DNA from: an uncultured Lysobacteraceae bacterium
GTDB taxonomy: Bacteria; Pseudomonadota; Gammaproteobacteria; Xanthomonadales; Xanthomonadaceae
Length of the DNA stretch: 17,303 bases
Reading direction: 5' to 3'
Assembly (NCBI GenBank): GCA_946482565.1
Contig: CAMLSB010000025.1
Span: 1 to 17,303 of the forward strand
This document shows positions 1 to 7,842 of this stretch, piece after piece. The position numbers were made by a program, and so were the translations under genes. Position 1 is the stretch's first letter. Each line of letters starts with the position of its first letter. The notes under the pieces were generated by a model. It saw only the letters and a program-made list of their open reading frames with translations, did no database searches and was not told the origin of the DNA.

Positions 1-910
<910 letters not shown>

Positions 911-949
911 CTCCCGGCATGGAGGGACCCATGGCCGGTTTCGGACTGA

Positions 950-968
950 AGCCGACCCTGGGTCGGCT
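950..968 (-). terminator. Perfect 9-bp inverted repeat abutting the xanB2 stop codon
   Basis: On the minus strand AGCCGACCC, a single A, then GGGTCGGCT begins immediately after the xanB2 TAG stop (969-971). It can fold as a 7-bp GC-rich stem with a 5-nt loop. No T-tract follows (TCAGTCC), so it is not a classical intrinsic terminator; it may protect the mRNA 3' end or help factor-dependent termination before hemB, which has its own promoter-like box. Confidence 0.45.
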
Positions 969-1994
969 CTACGCGGCGTGGACGCCATCGATCTCGACGG
1001 CCAGGTCGCGGCGGCAGATCGCCGCGTGCAGCAGGAACAGGGGGACGCGGCCGCCGAAGCGCTCCTGCAGCGCGGCGGCGATCGCCGGCATGTCGTCGCG
1101 GTCGCGCACGTAGACCTTGAGCCGCGTGCCGGGGCCGAAGTCCGGCGGCAGCGCCGGCTGGGTCGCGCGCGCGGCGCCGAGCAGTGCCTCGAAGTTGGCG
1201 AAGGTCTCGCCGAGCTGCGCCAGCAAGGCGCCGGCGTGCATGGTCGCGTGGCCGACGACGCTCGCGGTGCCCGACAGCAGCAGCGGCATGCGCGAGTCCG
1301 TGGGCGGCAGCATCGCGCGCGCGAAGGCCGGCGGCTGCGGGCCGTACTCGCGCGGATAGCGCCACGCGCTCACCTGCCGCGGGTTCTCGACCGGCGTGCC
1401 GGGCGTCGCCGCCGACAGCCAGTACACCTGCAGCACGCGCGCCGCATCGCAGCGGCCGATCGCGGTGGCGGCGGGCAGGCGGAACGCATCGAAGGCGCCG
1501 AGGCCGCGCGCGCGGCCGACGCAGAACTGCCGGTAACGCTCGGTGTCGCCGCGGCCGTCGGTGATCGCGTCGAGGTAGTTCCAGACGCGCAGCAGGTGCG
1601 GCGTGCCGCTCGCGCCGACGAATCCGAGCATCCGGGCATAGGCGTGCGCGGCGGCGCCGACGATGCCGGTCGGATCCGCATCGCAGGCGTAGGCGCGTTC
1701 GTCGACTTCGATGGCGCCGAAGGACAACGTGCCGTCGGTCGACCATGCGATGTCGCCATCGCGGCCGCGCCGCACTGGACCCGCGGCGCGCCAGACCTCG
1801 CATGGCGCCGCGCCGAAGGGCTGCAGCGGAATGTGCAGGTAGCGCGGGTCGTCGAGGCTGCGAGGAGCATCGTCGCCGAAACCGAAGACAGCGAGCACGT
1901 CGTCGCCCGCCAGCAGCGGGGCCGGTGCCGCGCCGTGCAGGTAGTCCACCGCCAGGGAGGCGGCGACCGCGGCGGCGGGCAGGGCGGCTGGCAT
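969..1994 (-). CDS. xanB2: XanB2-type chorismatase (3-/4-hydroxybenzoate synthase)
   Basis: Cytoplasmic chorismatase of the FkbO/Hyg5/XanB2 family with a YjgF/Rid-like fold. XanB2 of Xanthomonas converts chorismate to 3-hydroxybenzoate, the aryl starter of xanthomonadin, and 4-hydroxybenzoate, which feeds ubiquinone. The product is 341 residues, normal for the family. Visible family signatures are RVWNYLDAI (136-144), ERYRQFCVGR (152-161), SGTASVVGH (241-249) and the C-terminal ICRRDLAVEIDG (326-337), whose glutamate (E334) corresponds to the catalytic Glu. ATG 1994 was chosen because the family's N-terminal VDYL motif follows at residues 16-19; the frame stays open further upstream but has no family sequence. 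A TATCAT -10-like box lies 36 nt before the start; no strong ribosome-binding site is seen. It is divergent from the pigment operon and 70 nt upstream of hemB. Confidence 0.93.
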   Translation of the reverse strand: MPAALPAAAVAASLAVDYLHGAAPAPLLAGDDVLAVFGFGDDAPRSLDDPRYLHIPLQPFGAAPCEVWRAAGPVRRGRDGDIAWSTDGTLSFGAIEVDERAYACDADPTGIVGAAAHAYARMLGFVGASGTPHLLRVWNYLDAITDGRGDTERYRQFCVGRARGLGAFDAFRLPAATAIGRCDAARVLQVYWLSAATPGTPVENPRQVSAWRYPREYGPQPPAFARAMLPPTDSRMPLLLSGTASVVGHATMHAGALLAQLGETFANFEALLGAARATQPALPPDFGPGTRLKVYVRDRDDMPAIAAALQERFGGRVPLFLLHAAICRRDLAVEIDGVHAA

Positions 1995-2030
1995 CGGGTG
2001 GCGTGGCTCGGGCGGGTCGAAGGGGTCGCA

Positions 2031-2036
2031 ATGATA
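2031..2036 (-). promoter_or_regulatory. Candidate -10 element of xanB2
   Basis: On the minus strand TATCAT (five of six bases match TATAAT) would give a transcript with a leader of about 30 nt before ATG 1994. No good -35 hexamer is visible; the spacer contains a perfect 12-nt palindrome, CGGGCCGGCCCG at 2038-2049. Confidence 0.4.
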
Positions 2037-2071
2037 CCGGGCCGGCCCGCCGGCGGCCCGCTCGCAGGCAC

Positions 2072-2087
2072 ACGTTCCGCGGGACGT
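2072..2087. promoter_or_regulatory. 16-bp dyad in the xanB2/xanC divergent promoter region (candidate operator)
   Basis: ACGTTCCGCGGGACGT is a palindrome with seven of eight base pairs matching (the odd pair is T76/G83). It lies between the two divergent units, close to where the -35 region of the plus-strand operon would be if TAACCT at 2096-2101 is its -10. Half-sites this short often bind dimeric regulators, but no regulator gene is present in the window, so the role is a guess. Confidence 0.3.
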
Positions 2088-2095
2088 CGCACTGG

Positions 2096-2101
2096 TAACC
2101 T
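2096..2101 (+). promoter_or_regulatory. Weak candidate -10 element for the plus-strand pigment operon
   Basis: TAACCT preceded by TGG (extended -10-like) is the best match to TATAAT in the 147-nt gap upstream of the ACP gene, 41 nt before ATG 2142. The match is four of six and no clear -35 is present. Given only because it is the most AT-rich spot in a very GC-rich gap. Confidence 0.25.
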
Positions 2102-2131
2102 TGTCGCCTCGCTCCTCGATGCCTTTCCCAT

Positions 2132-2136
2132 GGAAG
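2132..2136 (+). promoter_or_regulatory. Ribosome-binding site deciding the ACP start
   Basis: GGAAG ends 5 nt before ATG 2142. The alternative in-frame ATG at 2130 has only pyrimidine-rich sequence upstream and no Shine-Dalgarno match, so 2142 is preferred. Confidence 0.5.
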
Positions 2137-2141
2137 CCCCG

Positions 2142-2411
2142 ATGTCCCCGCAAAACGACGCCGAGCGCGCGCTGGCGCAGCTGCTGGTCGAAAGCCTGAA
2201 CCTGGAAGGCGTCGTCGCCGGCGACATCGATCCGGAAGCGCCGCTGTTCAACGCGGGCCTGGGCCTGGATTCGATCGACGCGCTCGAGCTGTCGCTCGCC
2301 ATCGGCAAGCGCTACGGCTTCCAGCTGCGTTCGGACAGCGCCGACAACCGCAGCATCTTCGCGTCGCTGCGCGCGCTCGCCGCGCATGTCGAGCAACACA
2401 AGGCCGCCTGA
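2142..2411 (+). CDS. xanC: Acyl carrier protein of the aryl-polyene/xanthomonadin pathway
   Basis: Small acidic four-helix carrier protein (89 residues) that tethers the growing aryl-polyene chain on a 4'-phosphopantetheine arm. The attachment motif GLDSIDALEL is at residues 41-50, with the modified serine at S44. In Xanthomonas the XanC ACP receives 3-hydroxybenzoate from the ligase XanA2; the same role is inferred here. It is the first gene of the plus-strand operon, divergent from xanB2, and its last 26 nt overlap the start of the next gene. Related APE clusters often carry two ACPs; only one is seen here. ATG 2142 is favoured by GGAAG 5 nt upstream. The symbol rests on position and family, not on a distinctive residue signature. 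Confidence 0.88.
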   Translation: MSPQNDAERALAQLLVESLNLEGVVAGDIDPEAPLFNAGLGLDSIDALELSLAIGKRYGFQLRSDSADNRSIFASLRALAAHVEQHKAA

Positions 2412-3114
2412 GGCCGGCGCCTTGCCGCGCGCCGCGTTCGCGCTGCGCTGCGTGGGGGCGGTGGCGTACCCGTTGCTCGCCCACGCCGCGACGCTGTCGG
2501 GCGACAGCCGCCTCGCCGCGCTCGCGGCGCTCGACCTGGTGCTGGTCGCGCTGGCCGCGCCCTTGCTGCGCATGCGCCCCATGGCCTGGGCGGCATTCGC
2601 CATCGCAGCCTTCGCTGCGGCCTGGCTGGCGCGCGGGCCGCACGCGCTGCTGCCGTTGCTGTTGGCGCCGCCGGCGTTCGTGGCCGCCGTCGGCTCTGCG
2701 TTCGCCTCCACGTTGCGCGCGGGGCGCGTGCCGCTGGTGGGTCGCATCGCTGCCGCGCTGGATGGCGTCGCCTGGCCGGCGCTGCCCGACGACGTGCGCG
2801 CCTATACGCGTCGCGTCACCCTTGCATGGGCGCTGCTGCTGCTGGCGCTCGCGCTCGTCGACGCCACGCTCGCGCTGTTCGCGATGCCGGGCGGCGTGCT
2901 CGCGCAGCTCGGGATCACGCCGGCGTTCGCCATCGCGGAAGCGCATTGGTCGTGGTTCGCGAACATCGGCGACTACGCGGTGATCGGCGGCTTCATGCTC
3001 GCCGAATACGGCTACCGGCGACTGCGCTTCCCGATGCACGCGCCGGGGCTGTTCGTGTTCCTGCGGCGCATGGCGCGGCTCGGGCCGTCGTTCTGGCGCG
3101 AGGCGCTGCGATGA
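2386..3114 (+). CDS. COG4648-type integral membrane protein of APE clusters
   Basis: A 242-residue hydrophobic protein with about six membrane segments (roughly residues 17-36, 43-61, 65-83, 88-107, 144-167 and 191-208) and a basic C-terminal tail. It resembles the uncharacterised COG4648 membrane proteins that regularly sit beside the ACP and acyltransferase in aryl-polyene clusters; its biochemical role is not known to me. A job in moving or anchoring the polyene lipid at the inner membrane is only inferred from position. The ATG at 2386 overlaps the ACP gene by 26 nt, and the TGA at 3112-3114 overlaps the next ATG, implying translational coupling. The first 12 residues are weakly supported; TTG 2422 is a possible alternative start. 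Confidence 0.82.
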   Translation: MSSNTRPPEAGALPRAAFALRCVGAVAYPLLAHAATLSGDSRLAALAALDLVLVALAAPLLRMRPMAWAAFAIAAFAAAWLARGPHALLPLLLAPPAFVAAVGSAFASTLRAGRVPLVGRIAAALDGVAWPALPDDVRAYTRRVTLAWALLLLALALVDATLALFAMPGGVLAQLGITPAFAIAEAHWSWFANIGDYAVIGGFMLAEYGYRRLRFPMHAPGLFVFLRRMARLGPSFWREALR

Positions 3115-3419
3115 GCGCCGCGCGGTTCACGGTGCCGGCGTCGCATCCGTCGCTGCCGGGCCATTTCCCGGGGCGACCGGTGGTGCCGGGCGTCGTGCTG
3201 CTCGCGCAGGTGCAGGCGGCGATCGAGGCGGTGCATGGGCCGTTGCCGGCATTGCGCTTGCCGCAGGTGAAGTTCATGCGGCCGCTGCTGCCTGGCGAGC
3301 CGGCTTCGATCGAGCTGGAAGATGTCGGCGCCGCCACGGGTGCGCGCCGCTGGCGCTTCCGCGTGTTGCGCGACGCCGACGGCGTCGTGCTGGCGAGCGG
3401 CGAGTTCGCCGGCGCATGA
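3111..3419 (+). CDS. ApeI-like hotdog-fold 3-hydroxyacyl-ACP dehydratase (small)
   Basis: A 102-residue single-hotdog protein related to FabA/FabZ, expected to remove water from ACP-bound 3-hydroxy intermediates during polyene growth. The diagnostic active-site loop LPGHFPGRPVVPGVVLL lies at residues 15-31, with the catalytic histidine at H18. Fourteen residues after it, where FabZ has its glutamate, this protein has A32, and the conserved Gln four further on is also absent. It may therefore need a partner subunit; the ApeP-like protein encoded at 7375-7842 is the obvious candidate, since ApeI and ApeP act together in characterised APE systems. Joined by ATGA overlaps to the genes on both sides (3111-3114 and 3416-3419). 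Confidence 0.85.
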   Translation: MSAARFTVPASHPSLPGHFPGRPVVPGVVLLAQVQAAIEAVHGPLPALRLPQVKFMRPLLPGEPASIELEDVGAATGARRWRFRVLRDADGVVLASGEFAGA

Positions 3420-4411
3420 GCGCGCGCTGGAAGCAGCGGCCCGAAGGTGGCGGCCGGTTCGCGATCTGGCTGATCCGTTCGGTCGGTCGCCATGGCGGCC
3501 GGCGCCTCGGGCGCGCCTGCCTGTACCTCATCACGCCATATTTCCTCGCGCGTCGCGGTCCGGAGCGCCGCGCGTCGCGCGCCTGGCTGGCGCGCGCGTT
3601 CGGGCGCCCGGCGACGCTGCTCGACGTCGCGCGGCACATCCATACGTTCGCCGCGACGATCCTCGACCGCATCTTCCTGCTGTCGGGCGAACTGCAGCGT
3701 TTCGACATTTCGATCGAAGGCCTGCCGGCGCTCGACGCGCAGCTGCAGGCGGGCCGCGGCGTGTTGCTGTTCGGCTCGCACCTGGGAAGCTTCGAGGTGC
3801 TGCGCGTGCTCGCGGGCACGCGTCCCGATCTCCGCCTGCGCGTCGTGCTGGACAAGGGCCACAACCCGGCGATGACGGAACTGCTCGATGCGCTGAATCC
3901 GAGCGTCGCGGCCACCGTGATCGACGCGGGACGCCCCGGCACCGAGATCCTGATGGCGATCGACGAGGCGCTGCGGGAGGGCAGCATGGTCGCGCTGCTG
4001 GTGGACCGCGCCCAGCCGGGCGAACCGGCCGAGGTGGTGCCGTTCTTCGGCGAGCCGGCGCCGTTCCCGCTGGCGCCCTGGCAGGTCGCGGCGGTGCTGG
4101 GGGCGCCGGTCGTGCTGGCGTTCGGGCTCTATCGGGGCGGCAACCGGTACGATCTGCAATTCGAGCCGTTCAGCGACGGCGAGGCCGTGGCGCGGCCGGA
4201 ACGTCGCGCGCACGTCGCGGCGCTCATCCGGCGTTACGCGGCCAGGCTCGAAGATCTGGGTCGTCGCTTCCCCTACAACTGGTTCAACTTCTATGACTAT
4301 TGGGACACCCCGGCGGCGCGCGGCGAACTCGGGCAGGTTCGTGGCGGCGATGCTCGGGCTGGCGATGACGGTGCCCACGATGTCGTTCGCAATGACGGCG
4401 CTGCCCGCTGA
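3416..4411 (+). CDS. LpxL/HtrB-like lysophospholipid acyltransferase family protein
   Basis: Membrane-associated acyltransferase of the LPLAT/LpxL family, a regular part of APE clusters, probably linking the aryl-polyene acyl chain to a lipid or sugar-lipid acceptor at the inner membrane. The catalytic H-x4-E motif is in GSHLGSFEVLR, with H122 and E127; an LpxL-like DRAQPGEPAEVVPFFG block lies at 197-212 and the usual C-terminal NWFNFYDYWD ends at 297. The remaining 34 residues are Gly/Ala/Arg/Asp-rich, unlike the family, and are read from the signal-peptide region of the next gene in another frame. The real ancestral end was therefore probably near 4310, and this stop has drifted downstream. 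The start at 3416 overlaps the previous stop by ATGA. Total 331 residues. Confidence 0.87.
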   Translation: MSARWKQRPEGGGRFAIWLIRSVGRHGGRRLGRACLYLITPYFLARRGPERRASRAWLARAFGRPATLLDVARHIHTFAATILDRIFLLSGELQRFDISIEGLPALDAQLQAGRGVLLFGSHLGSFEVLRVLAGTRPDLRLRVVLDKGHNPAMTELLDALNPSVAATVIDAGRPGTEILMAIDEALREGSMVALLVDRAQPGEPAEVVPFFGEPAPFPLAPWQVAAVLGAPVVLAFGLYRGGNRYDLQFEPFSDGEAVARPERRAHVAALIRRYAARLEDLGRRFPYNWFNFYDYWDTPAARGELGQVRGGDARAGDDGAHDVVRNDGAAR

Positions 4412-5045
4412 ATCCACGCCCGCATCCGCAAGCGTCGCGCCGGCGCCGGCGTGGATCCTCGCGCGCATCGCGCGGCCCGTGCCGAGCAGCACGCCGTTCC
4501 TCGAGCTGCGCGGGTCGAAGCTGCTGAAGGCGCCCTTGCGCATTTCCGGCGTCTACCGCCACCCCGACGTCGCGACGCTGGTGCGCGAAGTGCGCGCGCC
4601 CTACGCGGAGACCACCACGATCCGTGCCGGCGAAGCGACGATCGAGCGCCCCGGCAAGGCCGCGCGACGCGTGTCGCTGTCGCGTTACCCGGAACTTGCC
4701 GGCATGCAGCAGAGCTTCGGCGCATTGCTTGCGGGCGACGTCGCGTCGCTGCAGCGCCATTACCGGCTGGCCAGCGATGGCCGCCGCGAGGCATGGCGAC
4801 TGGTGCTGGCGCCGCTCGACGCCGCGGTGGCGAAGCGCGTGCGCGCCATCGTGCTGCACGGCCGTGGCGCGGAACTGCGCTGCATCGAGACAGAGCCCGC
4901 GAGTGGCGATGAAGTGCAGTACACGCTGCTCGCCGGGGCCGCGCGCGATGCGGCCGCGAACGACAACGCGGATGCGGCCGCGATCGTGGCCTTGTGCGGC
5001 AACGACGGCGGCAAGGCCAACGCAGGCGGCGGTCGCGGCGCATGA
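4293..5045 (+). CDS. LolA-like outer-membrane lipoprotein carrier protein of APE cluster
   Basis: A 250-residue predicted periplasmic protein. The N-terminus has a basic n-region (RRR at residues 7-9), a hydrophobic core at about 16-33 and a likely cleavage site after SFA or ALPA, so it is exported. The mature part resembles the COG2834/LolA-like carriers found beside MMPL pumps in aryl-polyene clusters (FLELRGSKLLKAPLRISG, then RYPELAGM and a LAPLD segment), which probably ferry the polyene lipid across the periplasm. The last 35 or so residues are Ala/Asp/Asn/Gly-rich and look disordered. The start is uncertain: ATG 4293 gives the best signal peptide but overlaps the acyltransferase by 119 nt and has no Shine-Dalgarno; GTG 4341 and ATG 4350 are alternatives. 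The stop overlaps the MMPL start (ATGA at 5042). Confidence 0.78.
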   Translation: MTIGTPRRRAANSGRFVAAMLGLAMTVPTMSFAMTALPAESTPASASVAPAPAWILARIARPVPSSTPFLELRGSKLLKAPLRISGVYRHPDVATLVREVRAPYAETTTIRAGEATIERPGKAARRVSLSRYPELAGMQQSFGALLAGDVASLQRHYRLASDGRREAWRLVLAPLDAAVAKRVRAIVLHGRGAELRCIETEPASGDEVQYTLLAGAARDAAANDNADAAAIVALCGNDGGKANAGGGRGA

Positions 5046-7378
5046 GCGCAGGCCGGCGCCTCGCGTTCGCGCTGGCCTGGCTGGCGGTATTGCTGCTCGC
5101 CGGCGCGTGGATCGGGCAGCGCCTGCACGTGAGCGGCGACCTGCGCAAGTTCATGCCTGCGCCGCGCACGCCGGCGCAGAAATTGCTGATCGAGGAAATG
5201 GGCGAGGGCCCGGGTTCGCGCTTGCTGCTGGTGGCGCTGTCGGGCGCCGATCCGGCGACGCTGGCGAAGCAGTCGCAGGCGCTGCGCGCGCGGCTCGCCG
5301 ACTCCCCGCAGTTCGCGGTGGCCGAGAACGGTGGCGCGGGCCTCGACGCGATTCCGGCGCGATTGCGGCCCTATCGCTACCTGCTGTCGGACACGCTGGA
5401 CCACGCCACTTTCGATGCGCCGACCTTGCATGAGGCCTTGCAATCGCGCATCGAGGACCTCGGCTCGCCCGCGGCAGCGCTGGTGGAGCCGCTGGTCGCA
5501 TCCGATCCGACGCTGGAAACGCTGAAGCTCGCCGAAGCCTGGCAGCCGCCGGTCGCGCCGCAGCGCATGTACGGCGTGTGGTTCGATCGCGCCGGTCGCG
5601 AAGCGCTGCTGCTCGCGCAGACGCGCGCGCCGGGCTTCGATCCCGACGGGCAGCGCGCCGCGCTCGATGCGCTGCACGCGGCCTTCGCCGCGGTGTCCGC
5701 CGGCACGCATGCGCGGATCGAGGCGACGGGCCCGGGCGCGTTCTCGGTCGAAGTCGCCGCGCGCACGTCGCGCGAAGCCGGCTGGATCGGCACCGTCGAC
5801 ACGATCAGCCTGATCCTCCTGCTGTGGTTTGCGTACCGCAGCTGGAAGGCGCCGCTGCTCGGCGTGCTGCCGCTTGCCAGCGCCGGCCTCGCGGGGCTCG
5901 CCGCGGTGGCCGCACTGTTCGACGGCGTGCACGGCATCACCGTGGCCTTCGGTTTCACCCTGATCGGCGTCGTGCAGGATTACCCCATCCACCTCTTCAG
6001 CCACCAGCGCGCCGGTTTGGCGCCACGCGACAGCGCGCGCGCGCTGTGGCCGACACTGGCGACGGGCGTGGTGTCGACGTGCATCGCGTACGTGACCTTC
6101 CTCGCCTCGGGCGTCGAGGGCCTGCAGCAGCTCGCGGTGTTCACCATCACCGGCCTCGCGACGGCGGCGCTGGCGACCCGCTTCCTGCTGCCGGCGCTGC
6201 TCGACCCGGTGCCGGCGCGCGATGCGGCGTCGTCGCGGCGCCTTGCGAGGCTGTGGACGCGGATCGAGCGCCTTCCGCGGCCGCGCGCATTGCCGCTCGC
6301 GTTGTTCGCGGCGGCGGCGCTCGCGGTCGTCGCATTTGCGCCCGGCGCGTTCTGGCAGGACGACCTGTCGAAGCTCGCGCCGGTGCAGCCGGACGCGCTG
6401 CGCCGGGACATGCAGCTGCGCGGCGAACTGGGCGCGCCCGACGTGCGCTACGTGATCGCGCTGCAGGCGCCGGACGCGGAACGCGCCCTGCGCCGCGCCG
6501 AAGGCCTGCGCCCGGTGCTCGATGCGCTGGTGCAGCGCGGCGCGATCAGCGGCTACGACAGCGCCGCGCGCTACCTGCCCAGCGCGGAGCGGCAGCGCGC
6601 GCGCCAGGCCGCGCTGCCCGACGACGCGACGCTGCGTGCCGCGCTCGCGCAGGCGCTCGCCGACAGTCCGTTCCGCGCCGACGCGTTCGAGCCCTTCGTC
6701 GCCGACATCGCGGCCGCGCGCCACGCGTCGCCGCTGCAGGCGCGCGACCTCGCCGGCACGCCGCTGGCGGCGGCCGTCGGTGGGCTGCTGCTTGAACGCG
6801 GCGGCCACGCCACGGCCCTGGTCTCGCTGGCCGGCCTCGTCCAGCCGGACGAAGTCGCGCGCACCATGCGCGCCAACGGCGCGCAACTGCTCGACCTGAA
6901 GCAGGCCTCGGAATCGCTGGTGGTTGCGTATCGCGACCGCGTGCTGCTCGCGCTCGCCGTCGCGGCAGTGCTGCTGGTGGCCACGGTCTGGATCGCGTTG
7001 CGCAGCCGCCGCCGCGCGCTGCGGGTGCTGGCGCCGATGGCGCTGGCGATGCTGCTGGTGCTGGCGGTGCTGCGTGGCTGCGGCGTCGAGATGAACCTGT
7101 TCCACCTGGTCGCGCTCGTGCTCGGGGCCGGCCTCGGCCTCGACTACGCGCTGTTCTTCGAGCATGCCGGCGACGATCGCGACGAACAGCTGCGGACGCT
7201 GCATGCGGTGATCGTGTGCAGCCTGACCACGCTGCTGGTGTTCGTGCTGCTGGCGTTGTCGTCGATCCCGGTGCTGCGCGCGATCGGCAGCACGGTGGCG
7301 CTGGGCGTGCTCGCCAACTTCGTATTCGCGCTGCTGCTGGCGCGCTCGGCGTCGTCGAATGCGGGACGCAAGGCATGA
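5042..7378 (+). CDS. MMPL/RND-family exporter of the aryl-polyene cluster
   Basis: A 778-residue inner-membrane pump with the two-fold RND/MMPL layout: one membrane segment (about 8-26), a large periplasmic loop (27-250), five segments (about 251-386), then a second set opening at about 416-433, a second periplasmic loop and a final membrane block from about 632 to 770. Asp-Tyr pairs are present in the fourth helix (D313-Y314 in VVQDYPIHLFSH) and the matching helix of the second half (D701-Y702 in GLGLDYALFFEH), the positions used as proton relay in MmpL-type transporters. It probably loads the pigment lipid onto the LolA-like carrier encoded just upstream. Coupled by ATGA overlaps to both neighbours. 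Function is inferred from family and cluster context. Confidence 0.9.
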   Translation: MSAGRRLAFALAWLAVLLLAGAWIGQRLHVSGDLRKFMPAPRTPAQKLLIEEMGEGPGSRLLLVALSGADPATLAKQSQALRARLADSPQFAVAENGGAGLDAIPARLRPYRYLLSDTLDHATFDAPTLHEALQSRIEDLGSPAAALVEPLVASDPTLETLKLAEAWQPPVAPQRMYGVWFDRAGREALLLAQTRAPGFDPDGQRAALDALHAAFAAVSAGTHARIEATGPGAFSVEVAARTSREAGWIGTVDTISLILLLWFAYRSWKAPLLGVLPLASAGLAGLAAVAALFDGVHGITVAFGFTLIGVVQDYPIHLFSHQRAGLAPRDSARALWPTLATGVVSTCIAYVTFLASGVEGLQQLAVFTITGLATAALATRFLLPALLDPVPARDAASSRRLARLWTRIERLPRPRALPLALFAAAALAVVAFAPGAFWQDDLSKLAPVQPDALRRDMQLRGELGAPDVRYVIALQAPDAERALRRAEGLRPVLDALVQRGAISGYDSAARYLPSAERQRARQAALPDDATLRAALAQALADSPFRADAFEPFVADIAAARHASPLQARDLAGTPLAAAVGGLLLERGGHATALVSLAGLVQPDEVARTMRANGAQLLDLKQASESLVVAYRDRVLLALAVAAVLLVATVWIALRSRRRALRVLAPMALAMLLVLAVLRGCGVEMNLFHLVALVLGAGLGLDYALFFEHAGDDRDEQLRTLHAVIVCSLTTLLVFVLLALSSIPVLRAIGSTVALGVLANFVFALLLARSASSNAGRKA

Positions 7379-7842
7379 GCGGCGTCGTGCTCGACCGCGA
7401 CGGCATCCTCGCGCTGGTTCCGCACCGGGGCGCGATGTGCCTGTGGGACGAAGTCGTGTCGTGGGACGCCGAAAGGATTTTCTTGCGCGCACGCAGCCAC
7501 CGCGATCCGGCGCACCCGCTGCGCGACGACGGCGATGTCGGCTTGCGCGGCCTGCACCTGTGCGAATACGGGGCGCAGGCGATGGCGGTGCACGGCGGCC
7601 TGCGCGCGCAAGCTGCGGGCGGCCGCGCAACGCCGGGCCTGTTGGTGGCGCTGCGCGGCGTCGGCGTGCACCGCGCGCGGATCGATGACCTGGCGGGCGC
7701 GCTCGAGGGCGAGGCCGAGCTGCTGGTCGACGGCGAGGCCGGCTGGCAGTGCGCGTTCCGCATCACGCACGCGGGCGAACTGCTCGCCGAGGGCCGCGCG
7801 GCGGTGATCCCGGCGGCAGCACGGGAAGGAGGAGCGACATGA
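7375..7842 (+). CDS. ApeP-like 3-hydroxyacyl-ACP dehydratase
   Basis: A 155-residue hotdog-fold protein of the FabZ-related ApeP family, expected to act with the ApeI-like protein in dehydrating polyene intermediates on the ACP. The FabZ-like N-terminal signature LVPHRGAMCLWDEVVSWD is at residues 14-31. The central helix HLCEYGAQAMAVHGG (61-75) carries E64 and Q68, matching the Glu and Gln of the FabZ helix, but the GHFPG loop that normally supplies the catalytic histidine is missing; H47 in DPAHPLR is the nearest candidate. Overlaps the MMPL stop by ATGA at 7375, and its own TGA overlaps the ketoreductase ATG. A strong AAGGAGGAG ribosome-binding site for the next gene is embedded in its last codons. 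Confidence 0.88.
   Translation: MSGVVLDRDGILALVPHRGAMCLWDEVVSWDAERIFLRARSHRDPAHPLRDDGDVGLRGLHLCEYGAQAMAVHGGLRAQAAGGRATPGLLVALRGVGVHRARIDDLAGALEGEAELLVDGEAGWQCAFRITHAGELLAEGRAAVIPAAAREGGAT
7826..7834 (+). promoter_or_regulatory. Strong ribosome-binding site of the ketoreductase gene
   Basis: AAGGAGGAG followed by CGAC and the ATG at 7839: the strongest Shine-Dalgarno match seen in the pigment operon, most of whose other genes rely on stop/start overlap. It fixes the ketoreductase start and suggests that this reductase is translated more than its neighbours. Confidence 0.6.

Noticed and set aside
2130..2132. Alternative ATG for the ACP gene
   Set aside because: No Shine-Dalgarno upstream, and the GGAAG site fits ATG 2142.
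1995..2747. Upstream in-frame extension of xanB2
   Set aside because: The extra residues are antisense to the ACP and membrane protein genes and carry no chorismatase sequence; the family N-terminus begins just after ATG 1994.
4760..7630. 956-codon open frame on the minus strand opposite the MMPL exporter
   Set aside because: It is rich in Arg, Gln and Ala with no recognisable domain, and lies antisense to a clear membrane transporter in a coupled operon; long antisense frames are expected in DNA this GC-rich.
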